Below are positions 53,855 to 61,568 of a stretch of DNA of 64,000 nt, one piece after another; position 1 is the first letter of the stretch, and every line of letters starts with the position of its first letter. The notes below the pieces were generated by a model. It was not told where the DNA came from and did not search any database. It was given only the letters and a program-made list of their open reading frames with translations. The stretch covers positions 1-64,000 of the forward strand of contig PLRS01000114.1 of the NCBI GenBank assembly GCA_003164035.1. Direction: 5' to 3'. Both the position numbers and the translations under genes were made by a program. The DNA is from Bryobacterales bacterium. GTDB taxonomy: Bacteria; Acidobacteriota; Terriglobia; Bryobacterales; Bryobacteraceae.

Positions 53855-54361
53855 CTAGACGGCGGCTCGAGTTCTGCGCGAACCGGTGCCGGACTCGGAC
53901 CGGGCCGGTTTCCGCTGCGCCACTTCGTTCAGCCTGTGCACCTGGTCGGTTACGCACACTAGAAACATCGGCTGGCGAGCGTTCTTCAGCAGATTGATGA
54001 TCCGGTTGGGCGCCTCCTCCAGATAAATCGATTTCCCGTCCGTCAAAAGGTGAATTTCCGAATTGGCCGCGATTGCGTCCGCCAGGCGTTTGCCCATGTC
54101 TTTCTGCAGAAATCGCAGCACGCGCCGGATCTTCTGCAGCGAGAAGCCCTTCCTTCGCAGTTCGGCAATCACCGAAATCTCCACCACTTCCTGGGTAGAG
54201 TAGATGCGTTTGTGCCCGTCCTGGCGGGGCGAAACCACGTTGCGTTCGTCCCACCACTGCAACTGACGGAGGCTGACCCCACAAATCCGCGCCACATCGC
54301 TGCTGTTGTAGCCTTCGGCTTCCGCGGAGGCCTCCGGACGGATCTTCTTCCCTCTAAACAT
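53855..54361 (-). CDS. MerR-family transcriptional regulator
   Basis: A 168-residue regulator with the MerR DNA-binding winged helix (GYNSSDVARICGVSLRQLQWWDERNVVSPRQDGHKRIYSTQEVVEI) and dimerisation helix (RKGFSLQKIRRVLRFLQKDM). The C-terminal part has no obvious metal-binding cysteines, so the ligand is unknown. ATG 54361 fits the family; the frame extends upstream into non-conserved sequence. Confidence 0.85.
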   Translation of the reverse strand: MFRGKKIRPEASAEAEGYNSSDVARICGVSLRQLQWWDERNVVSPRQDGHKRIYSTQEVVEISVIAELRRKGFSLQKIRRVLRFLQKDMGKRLADAIAANSEIHLLTDGKSIYLEEAPNRIINLLKNARQPMFLVCVTDQVHRLNEVAQRKPARSESGTGSRRTRAAV

Positions 54362-54479
54362 TCTGCGCCACTTCCGTTCCCAAAGAAATTTCAGTGCCAG
54401 TCTGCATTTTACCCGCCACGCCGGCGGTGTCAATAGGCTGGTCGGCCGATCTTTTCCGCGCACGCCGCCATTGAGCTGA

Positions 54480-55463
54480 TTTTACGCTGAAACGGTTCGT
54501 CTGGAAACGGCATTTGCAAACGCCCGTTTTATAGACATAGGCATTCACCTGGACCACTCCCGGGTAGGGCAGCCCGGCAAAGGCTGCTTGAAACGCCGGG
54601 TCGCCGCCGAATTGCACCGAGACAGGAAAGCTCGGTGACGCCCACGGCGAGGCGGGAGGAATCCCCCCGATGTCCATGAACTCCGCGTTGTTTAGCAGGC
54701 AGAGCCCGGCGCCCGTAATGAAAAATGTTATGTACGTTCCCCTCGCCGCCGGTGTGCTTATGCTGTAACCGCCATCCTGGTTCACCACCACGGCCTGGAG
54801 CGAGTTGGGATACGTGAAGATCCCTGGAGCCTCATTCACTGCCGGAACCGTCACGGATTCGATATGCCCCCGCTGCTCGACACCTCGACACTGATGTACT
54901 GGCCGAAGACAAGAGGGACAATGGCGGTCACAGCGCCGCCGGATGCGTAGAGAAGGGGCGAGGGCACGCCATCGAAAAGGGCCGTGGTCCCCCCTACCGT
55001 TTGCTGCAGCTCGTTTGCGACGTAGGACGTCGTCCGCAAAGTCGAGGGACCCAGCCCGCTGCCGAAGATCGTAACGATTTCGCCAGGTGCGACGCCGCCC
55101 GCGGCCCAACTGGCGCCATTGACGATGCCTGCCGCGCTGATGACGGGCGGCGCTGCCGATGCCGCGACATCCCAGCTCGAAACCAGTTGCCCGGTTTCGC
55201 CGGACCAGTCCGTCACGATCACCTTTACCTGCTGCTCGCCGGCCAGGGTGCTCTTGAAGGTTACCGGCGGGATTACCGTTCGCGTGTTGCCGCTTGTGGT
55301 GGAGCTGGTGCGCAGCAGGTCCAGGCTGCAGTAGGAGTTCTCCACAACGTGGAGCCCGTAGGAGCTGCGCGTTCAGCGACGCGATGGTTTCATCCGCGGC
55401 GCCGTAATTCCGAGCCCAAAGCGAAATGGCGCACGGCAGAAACAGCCAATAGCCAGCATGCAT
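54480..55463 (-). pseudogene. Frameshifted secreted protein with TIGR03437 domain
   Basis: Homology is split over two frames. A signal-like start (MHAGYWLFLPCAISLWARN) at 55463 is in one frame, then SYGLHVVENSYCSLDLLRTS onward through an Ig-like piece and the TIGR03437 start (ISAAGIVNGASWAAGGVAPG, VTIFGSGLG, LFDGVPSPLLYASGGAVTAI) in a second frame (to about 54865). The first frame then resumes with VNEAPGIFTY, QDGGYSISTPAARGTYITFF and PYPGVVQVNAYV. Two frameshifts are needed. The domain is common in Solibacter-type genomes. Confidence 0.78.
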
Positions 55464-55812
55464 TTGAATAAGACTCAATCGTCTCAATCTTACCGCCAGA
55501 ATCCAGGGGAACCTGGGTTTCCAGGAGAGTTCGGACTGGAAGGTCGATCATCGTCCACGACAGGCCCCCAGCTTGGACACGTCTCGAACTCGCGGCTATC
55601 GATCCGATGGCACCTTAGCGGATTCGAAGTAGCCGCGCTTGCCCGCGGGGGTGGCGGAGGCCATTGGGCCGCTCAGGACAGATCGAGTTCCATGGATAAC
55701 TCTACGTCGCCTGGTCGTCACTTAGCCGCCGGCCGCGACTCCGGATGACTCGACAACGGTGACTCGACCCCCTTGACAACGCGCGCGCAGGCGACGTGAC
55801 TAAGCTGGCCGG
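55464..55812. other. Gap upstream of brnT
   Basis: I see no gene here. A TTGACA hexamer lies at 55773-55778, but it is too far from the -10-like TAAAAT near 55821 to form a standard promoter with it. Confidence 0.5.
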
Positions 55813-55844
55813 GATATTGCTAAAATAATGCTGTGAGCAATATC
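55813..55844 (+). promoter_or_regulatory. Palindromic operator over the brnT start
   Basis: GATATTGCT (55813-55821) and AGCAATATC (55836-55844) form a perfect 9-bp inverted repeat with a 14-bp spacer containing TAAAAT (-10-like) and the GTG start codon of brnT. BrnA-type antitoxins are known to repress their own operons; this is the likely site. Confidence 0.65.
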
Positions 55845-56123
55845 GAGTTCGCTTGGGATGGCCGAAAGGCCAAGTCCAACCTCGCGAAGCACGGCGTCTC
55901 ATTCGAGGAAGCGAAGACCGCTTTTCTAGATGAGAACGGCCGCTTACTCGATGACCCGGATCATTCGGACAACGAAGATCGATTTGTGCTGCTCGCGTAC
56001 AGCTTCAAGGCGCGTTGCCTGATTGTCAGCCACTGTTACCGGGCATCCGATTCTGTGATTAGGATCATTTCCGCCAGACGCGCTACCGCGCAGGAAGAGA
56101 AGGACTATTGGAGGCTCCAATGA
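55833..56123 (+). CDS. brnT: BrnT-family ribonuclease toxin
   Basis: A 96-residue toxin of the BrnT family (RelE fold). It starts NIEFAWDGRKAKSNLAKHGVSFEEA, the classic FEWDxxKxxxNxxKHGVSF motif, and ends RIISARRATAQEEKDYW with the conserved ARRA residues. The start is GTG 55833. It overlaps the antitoxin gene by ATGA. Toxin precedes antitoxin, as usual for brnTA. All conserved positions look intact. Confidence 0.9.
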   Translation: MSNIEFAWDGRKAKSNLAKHGVSFEEAKTAFLDENGRLLDDPDHSDNEDRFVLLAYSFKARCLIVSHCYRASDSVIRIISARRATAQEEKDYWRLQ

Positions 56124-56362
56124 GAACTGAATACGATTTTTCTAAGTCCCGCAAGAATCCTTATGCCAAACAACTCAAACGCCAAATCACGATTCGCATC
56201 GATACGGCGGCCGTGGACTACTTCAAGCAAATGGCGGCCGAGTTGGGGATGCCGTATCAGAATCTCATCAATCTGTTCCTGAGAGACTGCGCAATTCAAA
56301 AGCGGCGCCCGACCCTGCAATGGCCCGAGGATCCGGCGGGTAGCGCTGCTCGATCACACTAG
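56120..56362 (+). CDS. brnA: BrnA-family antitoxin
   Basis: An 80-residue antitoxin. The N-terminal toxin-binding strand MRTEYDFSKSRKNPYAKQLK precedes a ribbon-helix-helix DNA-binding domain (RQITIRIDTAAVDYFKQMAAELGMPYQNLINLFLRDCA). It is translated from an ATG overlapping the brnT stop. With brnT it forms the only complete toxin-antitoxin pair in this window. Confidence 0.88.
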   Translation: MRTEYDFSKSRKNPYAKQLKRQITIRIDTAAVDYFKQMAAELGMPYQNLINLFLRDCAIQKRRPTLQWPEDPAGSAARSH

Positions 56363-56539
56363 CGCGTCGGGCCAGTGGGACCATCGCCGCGCGGGTGTTG
56401 TGCGAACCGGACTCGGCTCCCGGCCTGCCCGCTGGCCTGAACGAAATGCACGGCGGCCGGATCGCTTTCAACTATATTGGACGGACGAGGCGGGACACCC
56501 GAGCCTTCCGTGGCTTCCGTAGAAACCTCTGTCATTGCA

Positions 56540-58750
56540 TTACCCCTCCACCCTTGCGCAGGCGATGACGGCTTGGCCCAGCGACAGGCCGCCGTCGTTG
56601 GGCGGGACTTGGGATTGCCAATACACTTCGAAGGCGGCGCCCTCCAGGCCGGCTACGGTAGCTTCCAGCAGACGCATGTTTTGAAAGCTGCCGCCGCTCA
56701 GGCAGACGCGGTGGAGTCCGTCGGTGTGGCGCACCTGGTTGCAGGCCGCGACAATGGCGCCCGCCAACGTATGGTGGAACCGCGCGGCCAGGCTGGCAAC
56801 GCCGTCGCCGCGGCCGAGGCCGGCAATCAAGGCGCGGATGGTTTCGCGCAGATCGATTTCCTCGCCGCACAGCTCGAAGCCGAAGGCGGTGCTATCGTCG
56901 CCGGCTATCGCTTCCAGTTCCATGGCGGCTTCGGCTTCGTAGCGGCTCTCCAGGCACACCCCCAGCAGGGCGGAAACGGCGTCGAACAGGCGTCCGCAGG
57001 AAGAAGTATCCACGGTCTGGAAGCGGCGGCCTATCATGGTCGAGACCACCCGCATGCGGCGCTCGTCCACATCGGCCAGCGCGGGCGCATCCGCCGGACC
57101 GAGGCCGGCGTCGCCGAGGTAAGCCAGCGCCGCGCGCCACGGCTCGCGCACCGCCGTATCGCCTCCGGCCAGCGGGATATAGCGCAGGTGAAAGCGGCGT
57201 TCGAAGCCGGCGTAATCGCAGACCAGTATTTCGCCGCCCCAGATGGCGCCGTCGGTGCCGTAGCCGGTGCCGTCGAACGCCACGCCGATCGCCTTGCCTT
57301 CCAGGCGATGCTCCGCCATGCAACTGGCGGCATGGGCATGATGATGCTGCACGCCGATCGCCGGCAGGTTCATTTCGAAAGCGGCACGAGTGCTGAGGTA
57401 ACCGGGATGAAGATCGTGAGCCACGGCGCACGGTTTCACCCGGAAGAAACGCTGCATGTGATCGAGGGTCTCGCGAAAAAAGACCAGGGTTTCGTAGTTT
57501 TCCAGGTCGCCGATGTGCTGGCTCAGGATGCCGTAGTGGCCGGTGGTGAGGCAGAAGGTGTTCTTGAGTTCGCCGCCGGCGGCCGCAAGCGCGGGCAGCG
57601 GACGGCCCAGGTCGATGGGCGCCGGGGCAAAGCCGCGGGACCGCCGCAGTACCACCGGCCGGCCGCGGAACAAGCGCACCACCGAATCGTCCACAGCGGT
57701 GCGGATGGGGCGGTTGTGAGTCACAAAGCGGTCGGCAAGCTGCCGCAGGCGCGACAATTCCTCTTCCCGGCTCACGATCGGCTCTTCGCTCAGGTTGCCG
57801 CTGGTCATGACGAGCGCCCGAAATTGGCCGTCAGCGAAAAGCAGGTGATGCAGCGGCGTAGAGGGCAGCATCACGCCGAGGTCGGGGACGCCGGGCGCGA
57901 CACAGGGTGAAACAACGGGCGAGATCACCGCCATCGGCCGCCTCCGCAGCAGCACGATGGGACGGCGCGGGCCGGTCAGCTCGCGCGCCGCTTCGTCGTC
58001 CACAAAACAAATCGCGGCGGCGTCTTCCAGGGTGCCGACCATCAGGGCGAAAGGCTTGTTGCCTCGCCGCTTGCGTTCGCGCAGCAGGCGCACCGCGCCG
58101 TCGCTCGAGGCGTCGCAGGCCAGGTGATAGCCGCCCAGACCCTTGATGGCCACGATTTGCCCTTCGCCGAGCCAGCCGCGCACCTCCGCCAGGGCCGCCG
58201 AAATCCGCGGGCCGCATTCGGCGCAGGCGTTCGGCTGGGCATGGAAACGGCGGTCGCCGCAGTCGCGATATTCGGCTTCGCAGGCGGCGCACATGCGGAA
58301 GCCGGCCATGGTGGTGGCGGCGCGGTCGTAAGGGACGTCCTGAATGATGGTGTAGCGCGGGCCGCAATTGGTGCAGTTGGTAAACGGGTAGAGATAGCGG
58401 CGGTTGGCGGGATCGGTGAAGTCGCGCAGGCAGTCGTCGCAGGTGGCGATGTCCGGAGGGACCAGGGCGAAATCTCCCACCGGCCGCGCGCTTGGGCGGA
58501 TCTCGAAACTGGTTTCGCCGGCCGGCGGCAGGTCCGAAACGTCGATTTCGGCAATCCGCGCCAGCGGCGGGCATTCGGTGCGAAGCCGCTCCAGGAAAAC
58601 GCCGGTCTCGCCGCCCTCGGCTTCAATTTCTACCCCGGCCTCGGTGTTGCGGACGAAGCCGGCGACGCCGAGTTTGCGCGCCAGGTTCCGGACGAACGGC
58701 CGGAAGCCAACCCCCTGCACGGTGCCGCGAATTCGGATTTGTTTGCGCAC
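56540..58750 (-). CDS. hypF: Carbamoyltransferase HypF
   Basis: A 736-residue HypF, which uses carbamoyl phosphate to supply the CN ligands of [NiFe] hydrogenase. Domain order is complete: acylphosphatase-like (1-90; IRGTVQGVGFRPFVRNLAR), two zinc-finger units (CDDC...CTNCG; CAAC...CAECG), YrdC-like domain (VAIKGLGGYHLACDA, NKPFALMV) and Kae1-like carbamoyltransferase domain (QHHHAHAASCMAEH). It starts with GTG 58750. No other hyp or hydrogenase genes lie in the window. Confidence 0.93.
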   Translation of the reverse strand: MRKQIRIRGTVQGVGFRPFVRNLARKLGVAGFVRNTEAGVEIEAEGGETGVFLERLRTECPPLARIAEIDVSDLPPAGETSFEIRPSARPVGDFALVPPDIATCDDCLRDFTDPANRRYLYPFTNCTNCGPRYTIIQDVPYDRAATTMAGFRMCAACEAEYRDCGDRRFHAQPNACAECGPRISAALAEVRGWLGEGQIVAIKGLGGYHLACDASSDGAVRLLRERKRRGNKPFALMVGTLEDAAAICFVDDEAARELTGPRRPIVLLRRRPMAVISPVVSPCVAPGVPDLGVMLPSTPLHHLLFADGQFRALVMTSGNLSEEPIVSREEELSRLRQLADRFVTHNRPIRTAVDDSVVRLFRGRPVVLRRSRGFAPAPIDLGRPLPALAAAGGELKNTFCLTTGHYGILSQHIGDLENYETLVFFRETLDHMQRFFRVKPCAVAHDLHPGYLSTRAAFEMNLPAIGVQHHHAHAASCMAEHRLEGKAIGVAFDGTGYGTDGAIWGGEILVCDYAGFERRFHLRYIPLAGGDTAVREPWRAALAYLGDAGLGPADAPALADVDERRMRVVSTMIGRRFQTVDTSSCGRLFDAVSALLGVCLESRYEAEAAMELEAIAGDDSTAFGFELCGEEIDLRETIRALIAGLGRGDGVASLAARFHHTLAGAIVAACNQVRHTDGLHRVCLSGGSFQNMRLLEATVAGLEGAAFEVYWQSQVPPNDGGLSLGQAVIACARVEG

Positions 58751-58823
58751 CTTCCGCTACCGGCCAAGTGTAACCGGATTTTGGACTGGCGGTAAGCTAT
58801 TGGATCGCGTCAAAATCAAACCT

Positions 58824-59780
58824 ATGCGAAGCTTCGACAGCCTGACTGAAAAAGAGGTCCTCGCCCTGGCGATTTCTCTCGAGGAAGAAGACGAGCGGAT
58901 CTACGCCGATTTCGCCGAAGGCCTGCGCCAGGATTTTCCGGCAACCGCGTCGGTCTTCGACGAGATGAAGGAGGAAGAGTCCGGCCACCGGCGCCGCCTG
59001 ATCGAGCTGTCCCGCGAAAAGTTCGGCGATCATATACCCCTGATCCGCCGCCAGGACGTGCGCGGCTTCGTCAACCGCAGGCCGGTATGGCTGGTCAGGC
59101 CGTTGGGGCTTGAGGCGGTTCGCAATCAGGCCGCCGCCATGGAGGTCGAAACCCGCCGCTTCTACGAGCGCGCCGCGGCCCGCACCAACGACGCCCGCGT
59201 TCGCCAGTTGCTCGACGACCTGGCGCAGGAAGAACGCTATCACGAAAACCGCGCCGAAGCGCTGGAAGAAGCTAAGGTCGGTCCGGACGTGAAGAAGCAG
59301 GAGGCGGAGGCCAGCCGCCGGCTGTTCGTGTTGCAGATCGTGCAGCCGGGCCTTGCCGGGCTGATGGATGGTTCGGTTTCCACGCTGGCGCCGGTGTTTG
59401 CCGCCGCCTATGCTACCCATCGCCCCGACGAAGCGTTCCTGGTGGGCCTGGCGGCCTCCGTGGGCGCGGGCATCAGCATGGGGTTTGCCGAAGCGCTATC
59501 CGACGATGGCAGCCTGACCGGACGCGGCCATCCCTGGGTCCGCGGCGGAGTGTGCGGCCTGATGACCGCGCTCGGCGGTATCGGCCATACGCTGCCGTTC
59601 CTGATCGGCAATTTCCATACCGCCATGACCGCGGCCATCGCCGTGGTGGCCGTCGAACTGGCCAGCATCGCCTGGATTCGCCACCGTTACATGGAAACCC
59701 CGCCGCTGTCCGCCGCCCTGCAAGTTGGCCTGGGCGGCGCGCTGGTGTTTCTCACCGGGATATTGATTGGGAGCTCGTAA
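58824..59780 (+). CDS. MbfA-type protein: ferritin-like domain fused to VIT1/CCC1 transporter
   Basis: A 318-residue protein from ATG 58824 (a TTG at 58800 is possible). Residues 5-150 are a rubrerythrin/ferritin-like four-helix bundle with the metal ligands in LEEEDERIY, MKEEESGHRRRL and the second pair (ETRRFYERAA, AQEERYHENR). Residues 165-318 are a VIT1/CCC1 iron-transporter domain with about five helices (GLMDGSVSTLAPVFAAA; MGFAEALSDDG). MbfA of Bradyrhizobium exports iron. Its last 39 bases recur at 60315-60353. Confidence 0.88.
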   Translation: MRSFDSLTEKEVLALAISLEEEDERIYADFAEGLRQDFPATASVFDEMKEEESGHRRRLIELSREKFGDHIPLIRRQDVRGFVNRRPVWLVRPLGLEAVRNQAAAMEVETRRFYERAAARTNDARVRQLLDDLAQEERYHENRAEALEEAKVGPDVKKQEAEASRRLFVLQIVQPGLAGLMDGSVSTLAPVFAAAYATHRPDEAFLVGLAASVGAGISMGFAEALSDDGSLTGRGHPWVRGGVCGLMTALGGIGHTLPFLIGNFHTAMTAAIAVVAVELASIAWIRHRYMETPPLSAALQVGLGGALVFLTGILIGSS

Positions 59781-59782
59781 GC
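59744..59782 (+). repeat. mbfA 3'-end direct repeat, proximal copy
   Basis: The last 36 coding bases of mbfA and a few beyond match 60315-60353 at 33 of 39 positions. It encodes VFLTGILIGSS and stop. The higBA module lies between the copies. Confidence 0.8.
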
Positions 59783-59848
59783 AGCGAGCCGGCTTCGGTC
59801 GCGCGGCCTTGCACGAGTTGGCGAAGATGCGCCGGCGCCATCGGCGGA

Positions 59849-59877
59849 TTGACAGGTGTAAGGCAGCGGGCTACGGT
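59849..59877 (+). promoter_or_regulatory. Promoter of higBA
   Basis: TTGACA (59849-59854), a 17-base spacer and TACGGT (59872-59877) form a good sigma-70 promoter. The predicted start point falls at or next to the GTG of the higB remnant (59884), so the original toxin message was probably leaderless. Confidence 0.6.
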
Positions 59878-59883
59878 AGAGAA

Positions 59884-59978
59884 GTGAAGATAAGGGGCCT
59901 CGTCCACAAAGGCCTGAGACGGCTCTACCTGGAGGACAGCACGAGATATTGGACGTCGATTATGAAGACTATCACTGA
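59884..59978 (+). pseudogene. higB: HigB toxin, core deleted
   Basis: GTG 59884 opens with VKIRGLVHKGLRRLYLEDST, the usual beginning of HigB (IKSFRHKGLRRLYE type). After a junction near 59944 another frame gives LDVDYEDYH and stop at 59976-59978, the usual end of HigB. The middle, about 60 residues including the catalytic segment, is absent and the halves are out of frame. It cannot encode an active ribonuclease. Confidence 0.78.
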
Positions 59979-59988
59979 GGAGAAAGCC

Positions 59989-60285
59989 ATGCGCATGCGA
60001 AGTCCGGTTCATCCCGGCCGCTTCTTGCGGACGGAGGTTATCGAGGCTCACGACCTGACGGTGACGACTGCGGCGAGGATTCTTCGCGTATCCCGCCCCA
60101 CCCTCTCCACCCTGTTAAACGCCAAGGCCGATCTATCCGGCGACATGGCCCTGCGCTTCGAGAAGGCATTCGGCGTCGATATGGATACCCTTATGAGAAT
60201 GCAGAATTCCTACGACATCGCGCGCACCCGCAGCCGCGAGAAAACCATTCGGGTGGAGCGCTACCAACCGCGGCCCGCGGCATAG
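59989..60285 (+). CDS. higA: HigA-family antitoxin
   Basis: A 98-residue Xre-type antitoxin. It opens RSPVHPGRFLRTEVIEAHDL, the HigA signature, then the helix-turn-helix LTVTTAARILRVSRPTLSTLLN and RFEKAFGVDMDTLMRMQNSY. Start 59989 is supported by GAGGAG 7 bases upstream; ATG 59995 is also possible. It is complete while its toxin is deleted. Confidence 0.88.
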   Translation: MRMRSPVHPGRFLRTEVIEAHDLTVTTAARILRVSRPTLSTLLNAKADLSGDMALRFEKAFGVDMDTLMRMQNSYDIARTRSREKTIRVERYQPRPAA

Positions 60286-60314
60286 AAATGAGATGATACC
60301 CCGGGGAACGGGCC

Positions 60315-60353
60315 GGTGTTTATCACCGGGATTCCGATTGGCAGTTCGTAAGC
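60315..60353 (+). repeat. mbfA 3'-end direct repeat, distal copy
   Basis: A second copy of the mbfA 3' end, encoding VFITGIPIGSS and stop TAA in the matching frame but with no gene before it. Six differences from the proximal copy include silent ones (GGG/GGC, AGC/AGT), so the copies diverged while coding. It marks the far boundary of the higBA segment. Confidence 0.8.
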
Positions 60354-60374
60354 GGGCCGCCCCCGGACACGCCG

Positions 60375-61400
60375 CTACGCCACGACGATCTCGCTACCAT
60401 ACCCCGGCCCAGGCAGTCCCCCGGCCAGCGACAGATTGGCCGGCCGATACGTCCCGTCTATCGGACAGCGCACCTCCACGCTATTGGCCAACGTCGCGTT
60501 CTTAGCGATCTCCCTCGACTTTGGGAACAGCCACAATGGACTCCAGGTCTCGTGCCTCGTGTCCAGCGCATATTTCTTGTCGATGGGGCTTGGGAATCGA
60601 GCGGCGACGCCGGGGTCGAACGACAATCCCAGCGCCTGCGCTTTGTTGATTATCCAACTTAGCGATATGTCGGACAGCGTGGTTCCCGTGCCCGAATCGT
60701 CGACGTATCCGCCGCCAACATCGCCATGGACGCCGCAGAAGTACACCTGATCGACGATTTGTCCGGCGGCGAACGGCCCGGTCCAAAGCGTCGCGGGAAA
60801 CTCCTGCCGGCGCTCGTCGATCGCGACCGCGTGGTAGGCGTTCAAAACGTCCGGGTGCAGACCCGTATCGAGGAACTCATATAGCAGCGGATCGACTCCG
60901 CCGACGAGCGCCGGTATCCCGAGTGACCCCACCGTGTCCCACACTCCCACCATGGTGATCTTTGCGTCCACCAGCCCATAGGCGCCCAGCGCCGCCAGAA
61001 TCGCGTCCCTCCGGTCTTTGCTTCGATACGCTTCGAATGCCGCATTCACCAGGTTGGTATCGGGATTTTTCGTCGGAAGCCCGCAGATGGCAATCATCCC
61101 CGCCAGACTGCGGGCCGTATAGGCGCCACGGCTGAAGCCGAACAGGAAAACCTCGTCTCCCTCCTCGTAGACGCTCGAAATCGCCGAATACCCATCCTTG
61201 ATCTTCTGGAAAAGCCCGGTGCCGACCGCTCCGCCCAGCAGCCTTTCGATCGGCGTTCCGTCCGCGCCGACGCCATCGTCGTAAAACGGGAATTGTTCGC
61301 CGGGGATGGCGACGATCGCCTTGAAGATTTTGTAAACATTGGTGTTGCCGTCCGTCCCCTCCCACGTACCATCCGAGCAAAATGCAATTCGTCGACTCAT
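60375..61400 (-). CDS. DUF2235 alpha/beta hydrolase, Tle1-like phospholipase family
   Basis: A 341-residue protein of the DUF2235 family, whose type VI secretion members (Tle1) are phospholipases. The opening IAFCSDGTWEGTDGNTNVYK, the nucleophile elbow FGFSRGAYTAR (GxSxG), GVWDTVGSLG and the late VHGDVGGGY with the histidine are all present. GGAG lies six bases before the ATG. No T6SS genes are near, so an intracellular or secreted lipase role is possible. It is downstream of a GMC oxidoreductase gene on the same strand. Confidence 0.85.
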   Translation of the reverse strand: MSRRIAFCSDGTWEGTDGNTNVYKIFKAIVAIPGEQFPFYDDGVGADGTPIERLLGGAVGTGLFQKIKDGYSAISSVYEEGDEVFLFGFSRGAYTARSLAGMIAICGLPTKNPDTNLVNAAFEAYRSKDRRDAILAALGAYGLVDAKITMVGVWDTVGSLGIPALVGGVDPLLYEFLDTGLHPDVLNAYHAVAIDERRQEFPATLWTGPFAAGQIVDQVYFCGVHGDVGGGYVDDSGTGTTLSDISLSWIINKAQALGLSFDPGVAARFPSPIDKKYALDTRHETWSPLWLFPKSREIAKNATLANSVEVRCPIDGTYRPANLSLAGGLPGPGYGSEIVVA

Positions 61401-61488
61401 GCTTAGCTCCTGTCTATTAGTGAACTGCTTGACAACGGGGTCATGGTTACTAAGTACTCAATTTAGAAATTGCGGTCGCCTATGAACT

Positions 61489-61553
61489 ACCGCTCCCTCA
61501 CGGTCGCGGCTCGGTTTCGTGTGTTTTCCGAGCCGCGACCGTCAGGGAGCGGT
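61489..61553. repeat. Dispersed inverted repeat, copy 6
   Basis: Left arm 61489-61514 (ACCGCTCCCTCACGGTCGCG onward) pairs with right arm 61528-61553 over 26 bases with one mismatch (CTCACGG versus CCGTCAG), around a 13-base loop. It lies just beyond the 3' end of the GMC gene, where it could act as a transcript end or stabiliser. Confidence 0.88.
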
Positions 61554-61568
61554 TGATCGCGCACCTGG

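Noticed and set aside
55773-55826. TTGACA at 55773 paired with TAAAAT at 55821 as the brnT promoter
   Set aside because: The spacing of 42 bases is far outside the usable range.
16142-61553. The dispersed repeats as a CRISPR array
   Set aside because: Copies are kilobases apart, are inverted repeats with variable loops, and no regular spacers or cas genes are present.
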